IMG/VR virus record: IMGVR_UViG_3300010316_000010
Coordinates: 1-56,027 of that record
Reading direction: 5' to 3' (one strand)
Length of the DNA: 56,027 bases
Source: a virus
Under the pieces are notes generated by a model. The model saw nothing but the letters and a program-made list of their open reading frames with translations. It made no database searches and was not told the origin of the DNA. The position numbers and the translations under genes were made by a program. Positions 28,081 to 37,064 of the stretch are shown one piece after another (within the stretch, counting starts at the first letter, position 1; each line of letters opens with the position of its first letter).

Positions 28081-28713
28081 TCATCTTGCTCCCCCTGCAA
28101 AGTCTTTGAGTCGGTTGCGGAAGAACCAGAGCCCGAAAGCGAGAAGCACGAACCCACCGACGATAGCTACCATCTGCGCCTGACCGTCGAGTGCTGCGAT
28201 AGCTCCCCCGACAGAACCTGCCCCAGCCACGACTTGAGCAGCCGAGACTTTCGCCGTCTTGGTCTCTGTGACAGACTGACGAGGCTGTGGTGCGCGGCGC
28301 ACCGCCAGAAGCCGGCTCACAGGGTATGGAGCGATGGAAACCTTGTTGCCCTGATTGCCTCCAAGTACGAGGAGACCTCTCTCGTCTTGACCAGCGTAGA
28401 AGCCCACGTGGCCTGTCGCTGCTCCAGGAGAACCGCGCCAGAAAACAAGAATGTCTCCGAGTTGTGCATCAGCAAGACTCACTGACTCACCCCAAGTCAG
28501 GTAAGACCGAGCGTTGAGTTTCCCGGTGTGCTGGAGGCCGACCTGCGCCAGCACCGCACCAACGAAAGATGCACACCACGGAGTCTCATCGTCCTTGACC
28601 CAGCCGTGCCCGACGGCTTTTGCGAATCCGACGACAGTCTCGTTGTGGCGTGCGCCCGGATATTCTTTGAGTCCGAGGTAGCCCTCTGCTGCACTGAAGA
28701 TAGCTTCATTCAT
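28081..28713 (-). CDS. Endolysin (CHAP/NlpC-P60-type) with C-terminal membrane helix, 210 aa
   Basis: Residues 1-135 form a cysteine peptidase of the TIGR02594/CHAP type: TPWCASFVGAVL (catalytic Cys), GDILVFWRG and GHVGFYAG (His), then GGNQGNKVSI (Asn). It cleaves peptidoglycan. The C-terminus has Ala/Gly-rich AAQVVAGAGSVGGAIAAL and a strong membrane helix (MVAIVGGFVLLAFGLWFF, about 180-197), followed by a positive tail, unusual for a soluble endolysin and suggesting membrane tethering. Several closely spaced starts exist; I chose MNEAIFSAAEG at 28713. Confidence 0.78.
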   Translation of the reverse strand: MNEAIFSAAEGYLGLKEYPGARHNETVVGFAKAVGHGWVKDDETPWCASFVGAVLAQVGLQHTGKLNARSYLTWGESVSLADAQLGDILVFWRGSPGAATGHVGFYAGQDERGLLVLGGNQGNKVSIAPYPVSRLLAVRRAPQPRQSVTETKTAKVSAAQVVAGAGSVGGAIAALDGQAQMVAIVGGFVLLAFGLWFFRNRLKDFAGGAR

Positions 28714-28714
28714 T

Positions 28715-28987
28715 TTACCCATCACCCTGTTTGAAAATGTAGGTCACGCCAGCCGCCAAAACGATCCAGAAGATCCGCTCTGCGAAGCGCAAGGCTTGGC
28801 CGTTGTTGTCAGAGTTCTGCTCGACGGCAGTGATCCGGTCGTTGTGCTTCTTGTTCGTCTCTTCGAAGTTGTCGATCCGCTTGAAGACTGTCACCAACCT
28901 CTCTTCGACGCGAGCAAGCACCACGATGGCCTTGCGAATTTCCTTGAGCTCGACCTCGATGCTCGCTAATCTCGCGTCGTCAGACAT
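28715..28987 (-). CDS. XhlA-like holin or holin partner, 90 aa
   Basis: Long charged coiled coil (residues 5-65) followed by a C-terminal membrane helix (IFWIVLAAGVTYIF) and a short tail. This is the XhlA/hemolysin-type topology, in which the helix inserts in the membrane and works with an endolysin. The ATG at 28987 overlaps the upstream stop. Confidence 0.65.
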   Translation of the reverse strand: MSDDARLASIEVELKEIRKAIVVLARVEERLVTVFKRIDNFEETNKKHNDRITAVEQNSDNNGQALRFAERIFWIVLAAGVTYIFKQGDG

Positions 28988-29504
28988 GACCAACCTTCTC
29001 TATAATTTCGTCCATCACACCGAGAAGAGCTGCGAAACAGTCGCGAGACTCCTGTACGATGTCTGTGCGGCCACGGTACACCATCAGCCCCTGGAGCGCC
29101 AGCTTCCTGTCGTCCCAGATGAGATGTTTTGTCGGGTATCCATCAAGACGGCGACGCATTATCTCCCCGCCCATCAGATGAGCTCCAGTGAGAACATACG
29201 CGGCCCCGCAAAGCGCCTCGCTGGTGGTCAGTTGTGCCGCGTAGGCAGTAGCGGCCCCGCTGCACCCAAACTGAGAGCCAGCGACCAGCATATCCGACGC
29301 CAGCCGCTCAGTACGGTGTAGGGCGGGGGGTAGGTGAGGGTCCAGCACTGCATGTATCGTGTGCAGACCACTCAACCACCACCTGTACCACTTCATCGGA
29401 GGTTTTCCTGAGGCCATAGCTGCTCCGACAAGGTGTTCTTCGCAGGCGTGGTGAAGATCGCGTGTTTGCTCCCAGAGGTAGCCGAGACTCTTACTGGATG
29501 ACAT
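28980..29504 (-). CDS. Heme-oxygenase-like protein, 174 aa
   Basis: Helical protein with LWEQTRDLHHACEEHL at the start (position of the proximal His in heme oxygenases, LREATRxxHxxxE) and GAAYVLTGAHLMGGEIMRRRL in the second half, matching the Gly-rich distal helix (GxxYVLEGxxLGGR). Length (about 175-200) fits bacterial BphO/HemO-type enzymes that open heme to biliverdin with release of iron. It lies between tail-fibre genes and the holin, an unexpected place. Could also be a heme-binding or non-catalytic member of the heme-oxygenase fold. The ATG at 29504 overlaps the upstream stop. Confidence 0.6.
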   Translation of the reverse strand: MSSSKSLGYLWEQTRDLHHACEEHLVGAAMASGKPPMKWYRWWLSGLHTIHAVLDPHLPPALHRTERLASDMLVAGSQFGCSGAATAYAAQLTTSEALCGAAYVLTGAHLMGGEIMRRRLDGYPTKHLIWDDRKLALQGLMVYRGRTDIVQESRDCFAALLGVMDEIIEKVGHV

Positions 29505-30297
29505 CGAAGTACTCCCTCGTATTCGCGACCACTCCGACTGAGACGTAGACAGAACCCCCACTGACGACACGAGCTTCCAGTATTTCTTGACCTGACAGCG
29601 TCATACCTCTCACAGGGAGTTCGGTGAGACCGTCTACAGAAATTCTAGAACTCAGTACTCGCGTACGAAACGCGAAAGGATCATTCTGTCCGTCGACGAC
29701 GCGCATCTCGATTACTGAACCAAGAACCTCATCTGTAGACGCGATCGCAGCGGTTATCGTGAAGCGGTTTGACCGAATGTCGTCTGCACGACCTGAGAAT
29801 AAAGCTGGAACACTGTACTCGAAAGTCTGAGCAATACTGAACCAGTCAGATGCGTCGACTGCGACACGATAACCGAGATTTAACCCGACCGGGGGTCTCG
29901 GCGTTTTGACCAGTACGGGTCCGTATCGTGATACAGCGACGTCACTCACCAGAATCCCACTGCCTGACAAGTCGCTGCTCAGTAGCTGCGGATAGACGAG
30001 CACGGCGTCACCATCCACAGAACTAGAGCCACTGACGTCACACTCGACAGAGTAGAGTGCGTACGCCGAACTTGTGATCGCAGATCTACCGACTAGATCA
30101 CCAGTGACGTACATCTCCTGCGTAGCTGCTGCGAAAACAACTGATCCACCAGACACGTCTGCCGTGATGTCGGAGAATACCTCACCACTGAGTAAGAGAT
30201 CGGATGAACCGATTAAATCAGCCGTTGCCGACAGAAGTTTGCCGGATGTTGGTGATGATGTGATCGCTGTCGACGCTAATGCTGAAAATCCGAGCAT
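29491..30297 (-). CDS. Virion surface/tail protein, 268 aa
   Basis: Ser/Gly/Val-rich beta-structure throughout (SGEVFSDITADVSGGSVVF). The C-terminal half begins TPRPPVGLNL and ends SGGSVYVSVGVVANTREYFD, echoing the protein at 33973-34389 (TPRPPLNLF, SGEEIYISVSAGD..NQREEFTV), so the two share a module. Probably an appendage protein; no enzymatic motif. Confidence 0.6.
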   Translation of the reverse strand: MLGFSALASTAITSSPTSGKLLSATADLIGSSDLLLSGEVFSDITADVSGGSVVFAAATQEMYVTGDLVGRSAITSSAYALYSVECDVSGSSSVDGDAVLVYPQLLSSDLSGSGILVSDVAVSRYGPVLVKTPRPPVGLNLGYRVAVDASDWFSIAQTFEYSVPALFSGRADDIRSNRFTITAAIASTDEVLGSVIEMRVVDGQNDPFAFRTRVLSSRISVDGLTELPVRGMTLSGQEILEARVVSGGSVYVSVGVVANTREYFDVIQ

Positions 30298-30300
30298 AAC

Positions 30301-30756
30301 TTACTCCGGCTCTGTGGGCCATACGACAGAATGGGGGAAACCCACTTGGGCCGTTATATCACGAAGTGCTTGGCGGTAGGAAGCCCACACTGTCGACAGT
30401 GTGCTGTCGGTCAAAGCCATCCAGTCTGTTTGAGAAAGCAGACTGTCACGCTGATTGCGCACGCCGGAAGCTGCATCCAAATCGTACGCTGCTATTTCTT
30501 CCGGTGTGTTATCTACGACGACATGGCCTGCTTTCCAAACGCCATCGACGAAATATGGTTGAATGTCTGGAATTGCCTTTTGGGTTCTTAAATCGAACTC
30601 CGGCTGCGCTTGGACGACAACAGGGAACACACCCCACGCAGCCAGCATCTCGTCTGTGATTACTGCCGGGAAGCTGACTTGCGGATTATCCCGACGCAGG
30701 TTTCCTACGGTGTAGGGGTATTTTCTGACTGAACCGTCTGTGGTTTTGACGAACAT
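30301..30756 (-). CDS. Tail-fibre assembly/chaperone-type protein, 151 aa
   Basis: The C-terminal half (RNQRDSLLSQTDWMALTD, WASYRQALRDITAQVGFP, VVWPTEPE) is the widespread phage tail fibre assembly motif (RxxLLxxTDWxxL...YRQALRDIT...FPxxxxWPxxP). It helps the preceding fibre fold or attach. The N-terminus FVKTTDGSVRKYPYTVGNLRRDNP is typical of these proteins as well. Confidence 0.8.
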   Translation of the reverse strand: MFVKTTDGSVRKYPYTVGNLRRDNPQVSFPAVITDEMLAAWGVFPVVVQAQPEFDLRTQKAIPDIQPYFVDGVWKAGHVVVDNTPEEIAAYDLDAASGVRNQRDSLLSQTDWMALTDSTLSTVWASYRQALRDITAQVGFPHSVVWPTEPE

Positions 30757-32460
30757 CTACAAGTCTCCTATGCTGATTCGGCCTGACTTTGAAACTGTCA
30801 CCAGCTTTGTACTATTTTTGAACACCCTCGGCTCGATCCCGATCGAGCCGGTATCCACGACTGATGTATCAACGACACCTGTGTTACGGTTCCAGACTGC
30901 TCCACCAAACCCATACCCACCCAAAGTGGTGAAAGTCTCGCCGTCTGGGTGAACTAAGAAAGTCTTCGCCACGAACGCTGTGTTGTAAGCTGAAAGACGG
31001 TAAGGAGCGAACCCTATTGGGTCGCCTTCGTTGTCAAACAGCTCGACACTGCTGTAGACCATCGTAGGTGCGGCGGGGTTTGCTACGTTGAACCTGAGCA
31101 TGGCTCCACTGGTACTCGGTAAAGTGATGAACACTTCATTGCCCACTTTTGTAGCGCAGAAACTCATAGGGATGTTCGCACCACTGAGTGTATATCCAGT
31201 AGACACTGATCCTACCGGAATGAGAGCTTGCCCTTGGGTTCTCCCCGCTAGAGAGTAAACTTCAAAGATAAGTAGACCATACCCAGTCCCACTTGAAGCT
31301 GAAACGCTGTATAGGTAGTCACCTTCTAACAGCACTGTCGATGACTCTAGCGACCCCGTCGCGGCGCTGGTAGGCGCTGCTGGATTGGTGACGTCAACTT
31401 CCCAGTGATACCTGTGTCCGAATACGAACACAGAGTTACCGTATTTCAGAAGCACACTCGCCTGCAAATATGTCAGAGGGTAAATCACACTGCCAGATAT
31501 AATCGGCGTGTTACCACTCACATCGAATACGAAGAACTTGGTGTCCTGAGCGCCTGAAAGACCCAGAGAGACGTACAGATAGTTACCATCCAGAGCAGGC
31601 TTACCAACAAAATAGTTCAACACACCTTCCGTCACAGTTAGGTCGGCTGTCCGCCCTAGCAACACTGGCGAGGCTTTGTTCGTCACGTCGTACTTTGCGA
31701 GCGTCAGTTGTCCGTTAGTGGCGTCAAGCTCAAATGCGTAGAGAGTGTTTCCGTCCGCACTCGTAATAATCTCTTCGATCCTGATGCTGGCATATCCCAC
31801 ACTACCTACCAAGGAGAGATTGTTAAGGTCAGATGCGTCAAAAATCTTTGTCGTGTTATACTCGGACATAAACACGTATAAACCACGAACATCAGCAGGT
31901 GTGTTTACAAATGTCCCCAGCCAATCTCCGTCAGGAGTCGCAGGGACGATCCCATCTGACGACCCGGTCAACAAGTCAAACACTTCGTACGCGTTGTCCG
32001 TTCTGGGTGTGACGTAGACCTTGTTGCCTGATGCGAGGGCGTAACTAACCGACGGATAAGTTGCAGAACCTATGAAAGACAGGCTTCCCGGTGTGGAGGC
32101 GTCAAGAACGTAGGCTATCTGATTAGAATCTACGTAGAACTTGTCGCCCTCCAATCTCGATGTGATGTATCCCCAGAAAACAGTGTGCGGGTAGTCGTAG
32201 GATGTCTGAGCATTAGTCACCAGATTTACGACCACGGTCCTGAACAACACAGGAGAGTACGATACAGTTCCTGTGACGTAGGCGTAGGTTCCTGTATCGT
32301 CGATAGCCAAGCTGGCGATATTCGCAAATCCACTAACTGTTCGGGTAGATCGGGTTATCGAGAAGTCTTGCGCTATGCTGCCAAAATCATTCTTATATCT
32401 TTTCGCAGTCACCGTCCCACCTGAGGAAACATACGCCAGCCATTGACCGCTAGTAGCCAT
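30757..32460 (-). CDS. Beta-propeller tail fibre/receptor-binding protein, 567 aa
   Basis: Repeated blocks of about 45-60 residues of the type GDKFYVDSNQIAYVLDASTPGSLSFIGS and GNTLYAFELD..NGQLTLAKYDVTNKASPVLLG resemble LVIVD/WD-like propeller blades. Likely host-recognition part of the tail. Its first 50 bases overlap the gene at 32409-32915 in another frame; that upstream protein may be its missing N-terminal part. Confidence 0.65.
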   Translation of the reverse strand: MATSGQWLAYVSSGGTVTAKRYKNDFGSIAQDFSITRSTRTVSGFANIASLAIDDTGTYAYVTGTVSYSPVLFRTVVVNLVTNAQTSYDYPHTVFWGYITSRLEGDKFYVDSNQIAYVLDASTPGSLSFIGSATYPSVSYALASGNKVYVTPRTDNAYEVFDLLTGSSDGIVPATPDGDWLGTFVNTPADVRGLYVFMSEYNTTKIFDASDLNNLSLVGSVGYASIRIEEIITSADGNTLYAFELDATNGQLTLAKYDVTNKASPVLLGRTADLTVTEGVLNYFVGKPALDGNYLYVSLGLSGAQDTKFFVFDVSGNTPIISGSVIYPLTYLQASVLLKYGNSVFVFGHRYHWEVDVTNPAAPTSAATGSLESSTVLLEGDYLYSVSASSGTGYGLLIFEVYSLAGRTQGQALIPVGSVSTGYTLSGANIPMSFCATKVGNEVFITLPSTSGAMLRFNVANPAAPTMVYSSVELFDNEGDPIGFAPYRLSAYNTAFVAKTFLVHPDGETFTTLGGYGFGGAVWNRNTGVVDTSVVDTGSIGIEPRVFKNSTKLVTVSKSGRISIGDL

Positions 32461-32915
32461 GCACGGGTAGTTGTTGACAGCGGTATACCCAGACCCGAGA
32501 TAAGGCCGTATGTGCCTGTAACAGAAGGCGAAGCGATGCCCAGAAAATACTGATCGGTCGATTTAGTGTAAAAAAGCCCAACAGCTTCTTCACCGGTTGT
32601 GAGCTGAAGGCTGTGAAGTCCACGGGGATTGGCAGCCCACGGAAAGAAGGTGGCGGAAATATTGGAGGCGCTGAGCAAGGTTTTCTTGGCCCCGGGAGAG
32701 CCAGACGAGATGTCAACCGAAACGAGCTTGTACGTGGAGTCAGCCAGCAATTCCGCTGCATTATCTAAGTCCAACTCGACGCCGTAGAGAAAATTTTCAC
32801 CAACCTCAAATCCAGCGTTTATGCTGTTGTACGGAGCAATAATTGGCAATTGGAAAGACGGCGCGCCTACAGCTCCACCAACCCCACCCGCTCCTTGGAC
32901 CTTGCGCGACAGCAT
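32409..32915 (-). CDS. Tail fibre N-terminal part or separate fibre protein, 168 aa
   Basis: Gly-rich start (KVQGAGGVGGAVGAP) like phage fibre collars, then beta-rich blocks (YKLVSVDISSGSPGAKKTLL, GLHSLQLTTGEEAVGLFYT) like those of the propeller downstream. The ATG overlaps the upstream stop. It ends within the first 17 codons of the propeller gene in another frame, so a frameshifted 700-plus-residue product is conceivable. Confidence 0.55.
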   Translation of the reverse strand: MLSRKVQGAGGVGGAVGAPSFQLPIIAPYNSINAGFEVGENFLYGVELDLDNAAELLADSTYKLVSVDISSGSPGAKKTLLSASNISATFFPWAANPRGLHSLQLTTGEEAVGLFYTKSTDQYFLGIASPSVTGTYGLISGLGIPLSTTTRAWLLAVNGWRMFPQVGR

Positions 32916-33571
32916 CAGGAACCATCCCCAACAAGCGCGCCGTAGAGCGTCGTTCCAACCTTCCAGAGCGCGATCACAGTGTATCCAGTAGTCGCTAGTG
33001 TAGGCGCAACTCCGCCATTGTTCACCCACGTGGTCGTCGGCCACGTGACGGTTGCACCCGCACCATCATCCACCATTAACGTAATAGTTTCGCCATTTGC
33101 AAAACTGTCTGTGTATGTAGTTGCACCAGAAAGCGTATGGGTTTGCACAGTTCCGTTAGATGGGTCGAGGGTAGGGGTAGTTCCAGTAAGCGCGAATACC
33201 TGCTCTGCTATTGAACCTGTGAACTCTGCATCGGTGTACGTCTTGTTGACTAACGTCTGCACCTTCTCCGGTTGTACGATGTCAGTCTCCGCAGCGGTGA
33301 CGTAGACCACCGCGCTGCCTGTGAGTGTTATCTCGGAACCAGCAGAAGAGCTTTCTGTAGCTCCTCGTGACAACGTGGGTCCGATGGAGGAGTATGTCCC
33401 GAGACCTATCTCCCAAAGATCTCCGTCTTCGATGGCGTATCGAACCTGATCACTGTCGACCACCCCAGCAGAAGCGAAGGACTGGTGCTTGGCAACCGCA
33501 GCGACTAGCGTGACGGTCCCTGTGCCGACAGTGGTTGTGGTCATTTTCGCCCGGTTGACAAGTTTCACCAT
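32915..33571 (-). CDS. Tail fibre/appendage protein, 218 aa
   Basis: The N-terminus MVKLVNRAKMTTTTVGTGTVTL and the C-terminal block SGATTYTDSFANGETITLMV...ATVTWPTTTWVNNGGVAP are recurring modules of siphovirus fibres. Structural, beta-rich, no enzymatic site. Confidence 0.75.
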   Translation of the reverse strand: MVKLVNRAKMTTTTVGTGTVTLVAAVAKHQSFASAGVVDSDQVRYAIEDGDLWEIGLGTYSSIGPTLSRGATESSSAGSEITLTGSAVVYVTAAETDIVQPEKVQTLVNKTYTDAEFTGSIAEQVFALTGTTPTLDPSNGTVQTHTLSGATTYTDSFANGETITLMVDDGAGATVTWPTTTWVNNGGVAPTLATTGYTVIALWKVGTTLYGALVGDGS

Positions 33572-33572
33572 T

Positions 33573-33959
33573 TTACGTCTCCGACACAGTCATCGAACCG
33601 ATGTCAAAAGCCAGACGATCATCGATCCCGACTGTACGAGTGTCGTTCAGTGCTCCTTGGTAGATCGGGTTTCCAGCCGCTACAGCATCCCACACTGAGA
33701 AGTGCGATACCACACCCCAAGCGCCTGTCGCAGGTCCGAAGTTGACTGCGACAGTATTCGTAGCTGTCTGATTCGTTACTTCAAAACTGCACGTGATTCG
33801 TGTGTACCCCAACCCGACGAGTTCATTCAGAGCAGCATCTTCACCTGGATCACCAGTGTGCAGACCGACGAACCACTCAGATGGTCGGGATGTTACGTCA
33901 GCAGTCAGAAGCCACTTCAAGACTTGGGCTTCAGAGTAGTTGGTCTTCGCGTCTGTCAT
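33573..33959 (-). CDS. Phage tail appendage protein, 128 aa
   Basis: SEWFVGLHTGDPGEDAALNEL, GLGYTRITCSF, FGPATGAWGVVSHFSVWDA and GNPIYQGALN form the well-known pattern of a short conserved virion protein (WxVGLHTxDPGxxGxxNEL...ATGxWGxVTHFxxxDA) found beside tail fibre genes. Exact position in the tail unknown. Confidence 0.75.
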   Translation of the reverse strand: MTDAKTNYSEAQVLKWLLTADVTSRPSEWFVGLHTGDPGEDAALNELVGLGYTRITCSFEVTNQTATNTVAVNFGPATGAWGVVSHFSVWDAVAAGNPIYQGALNDTRTVGIDDRLAFDIGSMTVSET

Positions 33960-33972
33960 TTCCTTGCTCCGG

Positions 33973-34389
33973 TCAAACGATTACTGTAAACTCTTCGCGC
34001 TGGTTTAGCACGAAAGATAGATGCGCTTCAGCGGTGTCACCCGCGCTGACGCTGATGTATATCTCCTCACCACTGAGCAGAACCTGCTTGTCCAAGTCAA
34101 TCCGAGCATAACTCTCGAGAGCAATCTCGACCGAAGACGCCAGAGTGAACTCAGTTAGAACCTTGTCGACCACCCAGATCGTCGCAGTCGTCGCCCCTGT
34201 GCTCGTATTCGCAATCATCAGGCTGGTCAGGATTGCCGCAGCGTCTACGTCGCGTTGAGGTGTCGGCCCGTTTTCCGGGATACGATAAGTCGGTACTGAG
34301 TAGATCAGTGTTCCAACATCACCAGAAACTGTCTTCCGCACTACCTCGAAAAGATTTAACGGGGGGCGGGGTGTTACGATTGTCGTCAT
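33973..34389 (-). CDS. Small virion protein sharing a module with 29491-30297, 138 aa
   Basis: Beta-rich (TTATIWVVDKVLTEFTLAS, LLSGEEIYISVSAG) with TPRPPLNLF near the start and LNQREEFTV at the end, as in the C-terminal half of the protein at 29491-30297. Probably a subunit of the same appendage. Confidence 0.6.
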   Translation of the reverse strand: MTTIVTPRPPLNLFEVVRKTVSGDVGTLIYSVPTYRIPENGPTPQRDVDAAAILTSLMIANTSTGATTATIWVVDKVLTEFTLASSVEIALESYARIDLDKQVLLSGEEIYISVSAGDTAEAHLSFVLNQREEFTVIV

Positions 34390-34392
34390 CTG

Positions 34393-36987
34393 TTATGCTC
34401 CGATGGCTAGTATCAGCGGTAAAGTGATATTCTGTACCCCACGAGAAAATGCCTGACCCTCGATAGTCGACCGCTCAAAATCCACCCGCAAGTCTTCTCC
34501 CAGATAGGTGTCACCGACTTCTGTCGAGAATGTAGCGTAGATCTTACCCCCACCAGATTTATACGTCGCAGTCGCTGGGTCTGGATTCTGACCAGTTCCA
34601 CGCTGGCTGTACGGAAGTGAGTTGTAATTGACACCACTTCCCGCATTGCTGAACTGTTGGCCCGATGCTTCAATCACAGACGGGAATGCAGTGCGGTAGT
34701 TCTGTGGATTCTGAACCACGTCACTGATCAAAGTGATCAGTGCTGTGATCATTGCCTCTGCATCTGTGTCAGATACACGAGAAAGGAGTTCTAGTCGAAC
34801 CTGCTCCCAAGCATCCAAGAAAAGCTGCAAGATCGATGCTGAGAATGCGTATTCTGCATTCCAGTCAAACAGTCCCTTGGTGAAATACTGTGCGCCCCGG
34901 TCTTGTCCGGAGTTGAGATCATTTATGATAGAGCGAAGAAGTGTTCTGGTGTCACGCTCTGTGAGCAGCAGTTGGTCTGGAGTCAGAGACCCCCAGCCCA
35001 CTATAGTCGGATACCGGACATTCATCAGGTTGGTAACAATCGATTCCAGGTTCGCAGACAGTACGGAAGCAACGTCGGTAAACGGGCTTATCAGGTTCTG
35101 ATCCGGAACACCCTCGATCTGTATTGCGCTGCGAAACCCTGTAGAAACCAGAGCATAGTCACCGAATGTATTGTTCGAGTTGGCGACAGTCACCTGACCA
35201 CCTTCGTGCGCCCACAGGCCGACCCTCGACCAGTTGGTGAACACTGAGACAAGCTGTACGAAAGCATTTCGCTTGACTGCGTAACCCACCCCATTCGGAT
35301 TGATTGATGTGAAACTGTCAACTACGACGGATCGGAGCGGGCTGTCGTAGTCTAGAACTGAACCATCAGCCAAGATGTTTCCAGCACCGACAGGCACTAG
35401 CGGATTTCCAGCAGCCTTGTCGATCGGAAGAGTCAACTGTTGTTGTGTGAGATCGTGCAACATCGAACAGTCGGAGATGTACGGCGATCGGGTGATAATT
35501 TCTCCGGGTTTGAATACGAAGGCATAGCCTTTGGTCGGTGGTCCACCTTCGATAGTGAAGGCTTCGTGCTGCATCCCCGTAAACGTGAACCCACGAACCT
35601 TGATCCCACTGGTCATCAAGAACATGTTATTCTGTTTCTCTAAACCGACAGCCGCCGTCGTTCCGGTCGCGTCAGCCAGTATCAACTTCGTGACACGCAG
35701 GTCGTATCCGTAGAGCGCACAGTTCGTCGGAACCACGGTATCTGGAGCGACGAGGTACTCTCCGGGTTGAACGATGACTATGCAGGACAGTGGTGCCAGC
35801 GCAGCCATCTTCGCGATAGCTGCCGCGACAGAAGCCAGTGGGTGTGAGATTGTCTCACCCGAGTTCGTGTCCGAACCGTCTGAAGTCACGTAGAATGTCC
35901 TCGCGACAGGAAACTCCGGGATGTTGACCTTCTCGAACTGAAACTCCTCTGGAAGAACGATACTCGCCGCACTCAGAACATCGGTCTCGACAGAGACCCC
36001 CGCCACTACACTGTCCAGACTCAGTGTTCCAGTGGATGGGACATAGGTCACACCTGCGTCAGCTCTGAGCTTGTTCGCACCGGAGGTATTCTGTGTGAAT
36101 GATACGTGGTGTGTGCCGGGATCAGAGGACACATCCTCCACGTCTACCAGTTCACCGACCCCCGAACTATCTGCTCGGAACGACGAACTTTCGCACCCGA
36201 TACGAAGAAAGTCAGTGACTCCATCTGGTCCGTAAGTCTGCACATAGGGCACCATGTAGACAGCGCCAGCGGGGGGAGCGATGTCTTCAGAACCTGCGAC
36301 CTCGTCGACCACATAACGCGAACGATTGACAACACCGCTCGCTACGTAGAGACTCACGTCTTCGATGACTTGATCACCCCCGGAGATCAGGGTTTTTGAT
36401 CCATCGAGCCAGTATATCCCAAAACGAACAGCGTCACCAGCGGGATCTACAGGATCTGTCTGACGCCGAACAGACCATGTGATCTTGTAATCTCGACCAG
36501 CTTCCTTCTTGTACCGCTCAACTGTTCCGATCACCTGAGAACCAGTTACACGGATTGCGGCACCTGTGATCGTGTCGACGACGTCACCCACAAGATCACT
36601 GACACTCTGAACATCGCCGTCCAGTGTAGGTGTGAAGTTCTGAGGAACATCACCGGGTAGATAAGACTGTCGAAGAACAGCGAAACCAGTCAACTCATCA
36701 GAGAGCGACGCGAAGGCGGGGGGAAGTTCTGCTGTCTTGGTCCAAGCTGATCCGTTGAACTTGTACGAGCCGGATGCCGCACCGTCATTCAGCACAAAGC
36801 CGACGTCATTCAGTAGTGGCGTGATCACGCCGTCCAAGTCAGCGACCGTGTCTTCGAAGAAGATGTTAGTCCCAGTCGCAGCTGAGTTTTGAATCTGCTC
36901 GAGCAGGTTACTGAGCTGAAGTGGGTTGATCTTGTGTCGGGGGGACACAGGGGTTCCCAGCACTACGTCTTTCACTCTCAGAGCCAT
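34393..36987 (-). CDS. Large tail fibre with beta-helix domain, 864 aa
   Basis: N-terminus MALRVKDVVLGTPVSPRHKI and FEDTVADLDGVITPLLNDVGFVLNDGAASG form a virion-anchoring head. Residues about 375-620 (TSDGSDTNSGETISHPLASV, CIVIVQPGEYLVAP, NCALYGYDL) are a right-handed beta-helix of the pectate-lyase type; the C-terminal 250 residues are helical then beta-rich. Likely trimeric receptor-binding or depolymerising fibre. No catalytic residues can be assigned by eye. Confidence 0.7.
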   Translation of the reverse strand: MALRVKDVVLGTPVSPRHKINPLQLSNLLEQIQNSAATGTNIFFEDTVADLDGVITPLLNDVGFVLNDGAASGSYKFNGSAWTKTAELPPAFASLSDELTGFAVLRQSYLPGDVPQNFTPTLDGDVQSVSDLVGDVVDTITGAAIRVTGSQVIGTVERYKKEAGRDYKITWSVRRQTDPVDPAGDAVRFGIYWLDGSKTLISGGDQVIEDVSLYVASGVVNRSRYVVDEVAGSEDIAPPAGAVYMVPYVQTYGPDGVTDFLRIGCESSSFRADSSGVGELVDVEDVSSDPGTHHVSFTQNTSGANKLRADAGVTYVPSTGTLSLDSVVAGVSVETDVLSAASIVLPEEFQFEKVNIPEFPVARTFYVTSDGSDTNSGETISHPLASVAAAIAKMAALAPLSCIVIVQPGEYLVAPDTVVPTNCALYGYDLRVTKLILADATGTTAAVGLEKQNNMFLMTSGIKVRGFTFTGMQHEAFTIEGGPPTKGYAFVFKPGEIITRSPYISDCSMLHDLTQQQLTLPIDKAAGNPLVPVGAGNILADGSVLDYDSPLRSVVVDSFTSINPNGVGYAVKRNAFVQLVSVFTNWSRVGLWAHEGGQVTVANSNNTFGDYALVSTGFRSAIQIEGVPDQNLISPFTDVASVLSANLESIVTNLMNVRYPTIVGWGSLTPDQLLLTERDTRTLLRSIINDLNSGQDRGAQYFTKGLFDWNAEYAFSASILQLFLDAWEQVRLELLSRVSDTDAEAMITALITLISDVVQNPQNYRTAFPSVIEASGQQFSNAGSGVNYNSLPYSQRGTGQNPDPATATYKSGGGKIYATFSTEVGDTYLGEDLRVDFERSTIEGQAFSRGVQNITLPLILAIGA

Positions 36988-37027
36988 GTGTATCCTCCAC
37001 AGTCAGCCCGAGATGGGCTCCTGCCCC

Positions 37028-37056
37028 ACTATACACCGACTCAGTACTCTAGACCA
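37028..37056 (-). promoter_or_regulatory. Possible promoter before the large fibre gene
   Basis: Minus strand TGGTCT, 17-base spacer, TATAGT in the only sizeable gap of the tail region (36988-37064). The small hairpin AGCCC-GAGAT-GGGCT follows at about 37008-37022. Weak -35, so support is modest. Confidence 0.35.
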
Positions 37057-37064
37057 GCACGAGT

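Noticed and set aside
28980-29504. Cyanophage origin suggested by the heme-oxygenase-like gene
   Set aside because: No photosynthesis, bilin reductase or other cyanophage marker genes, so the gene alone does not indicate a cyanobacterial host.
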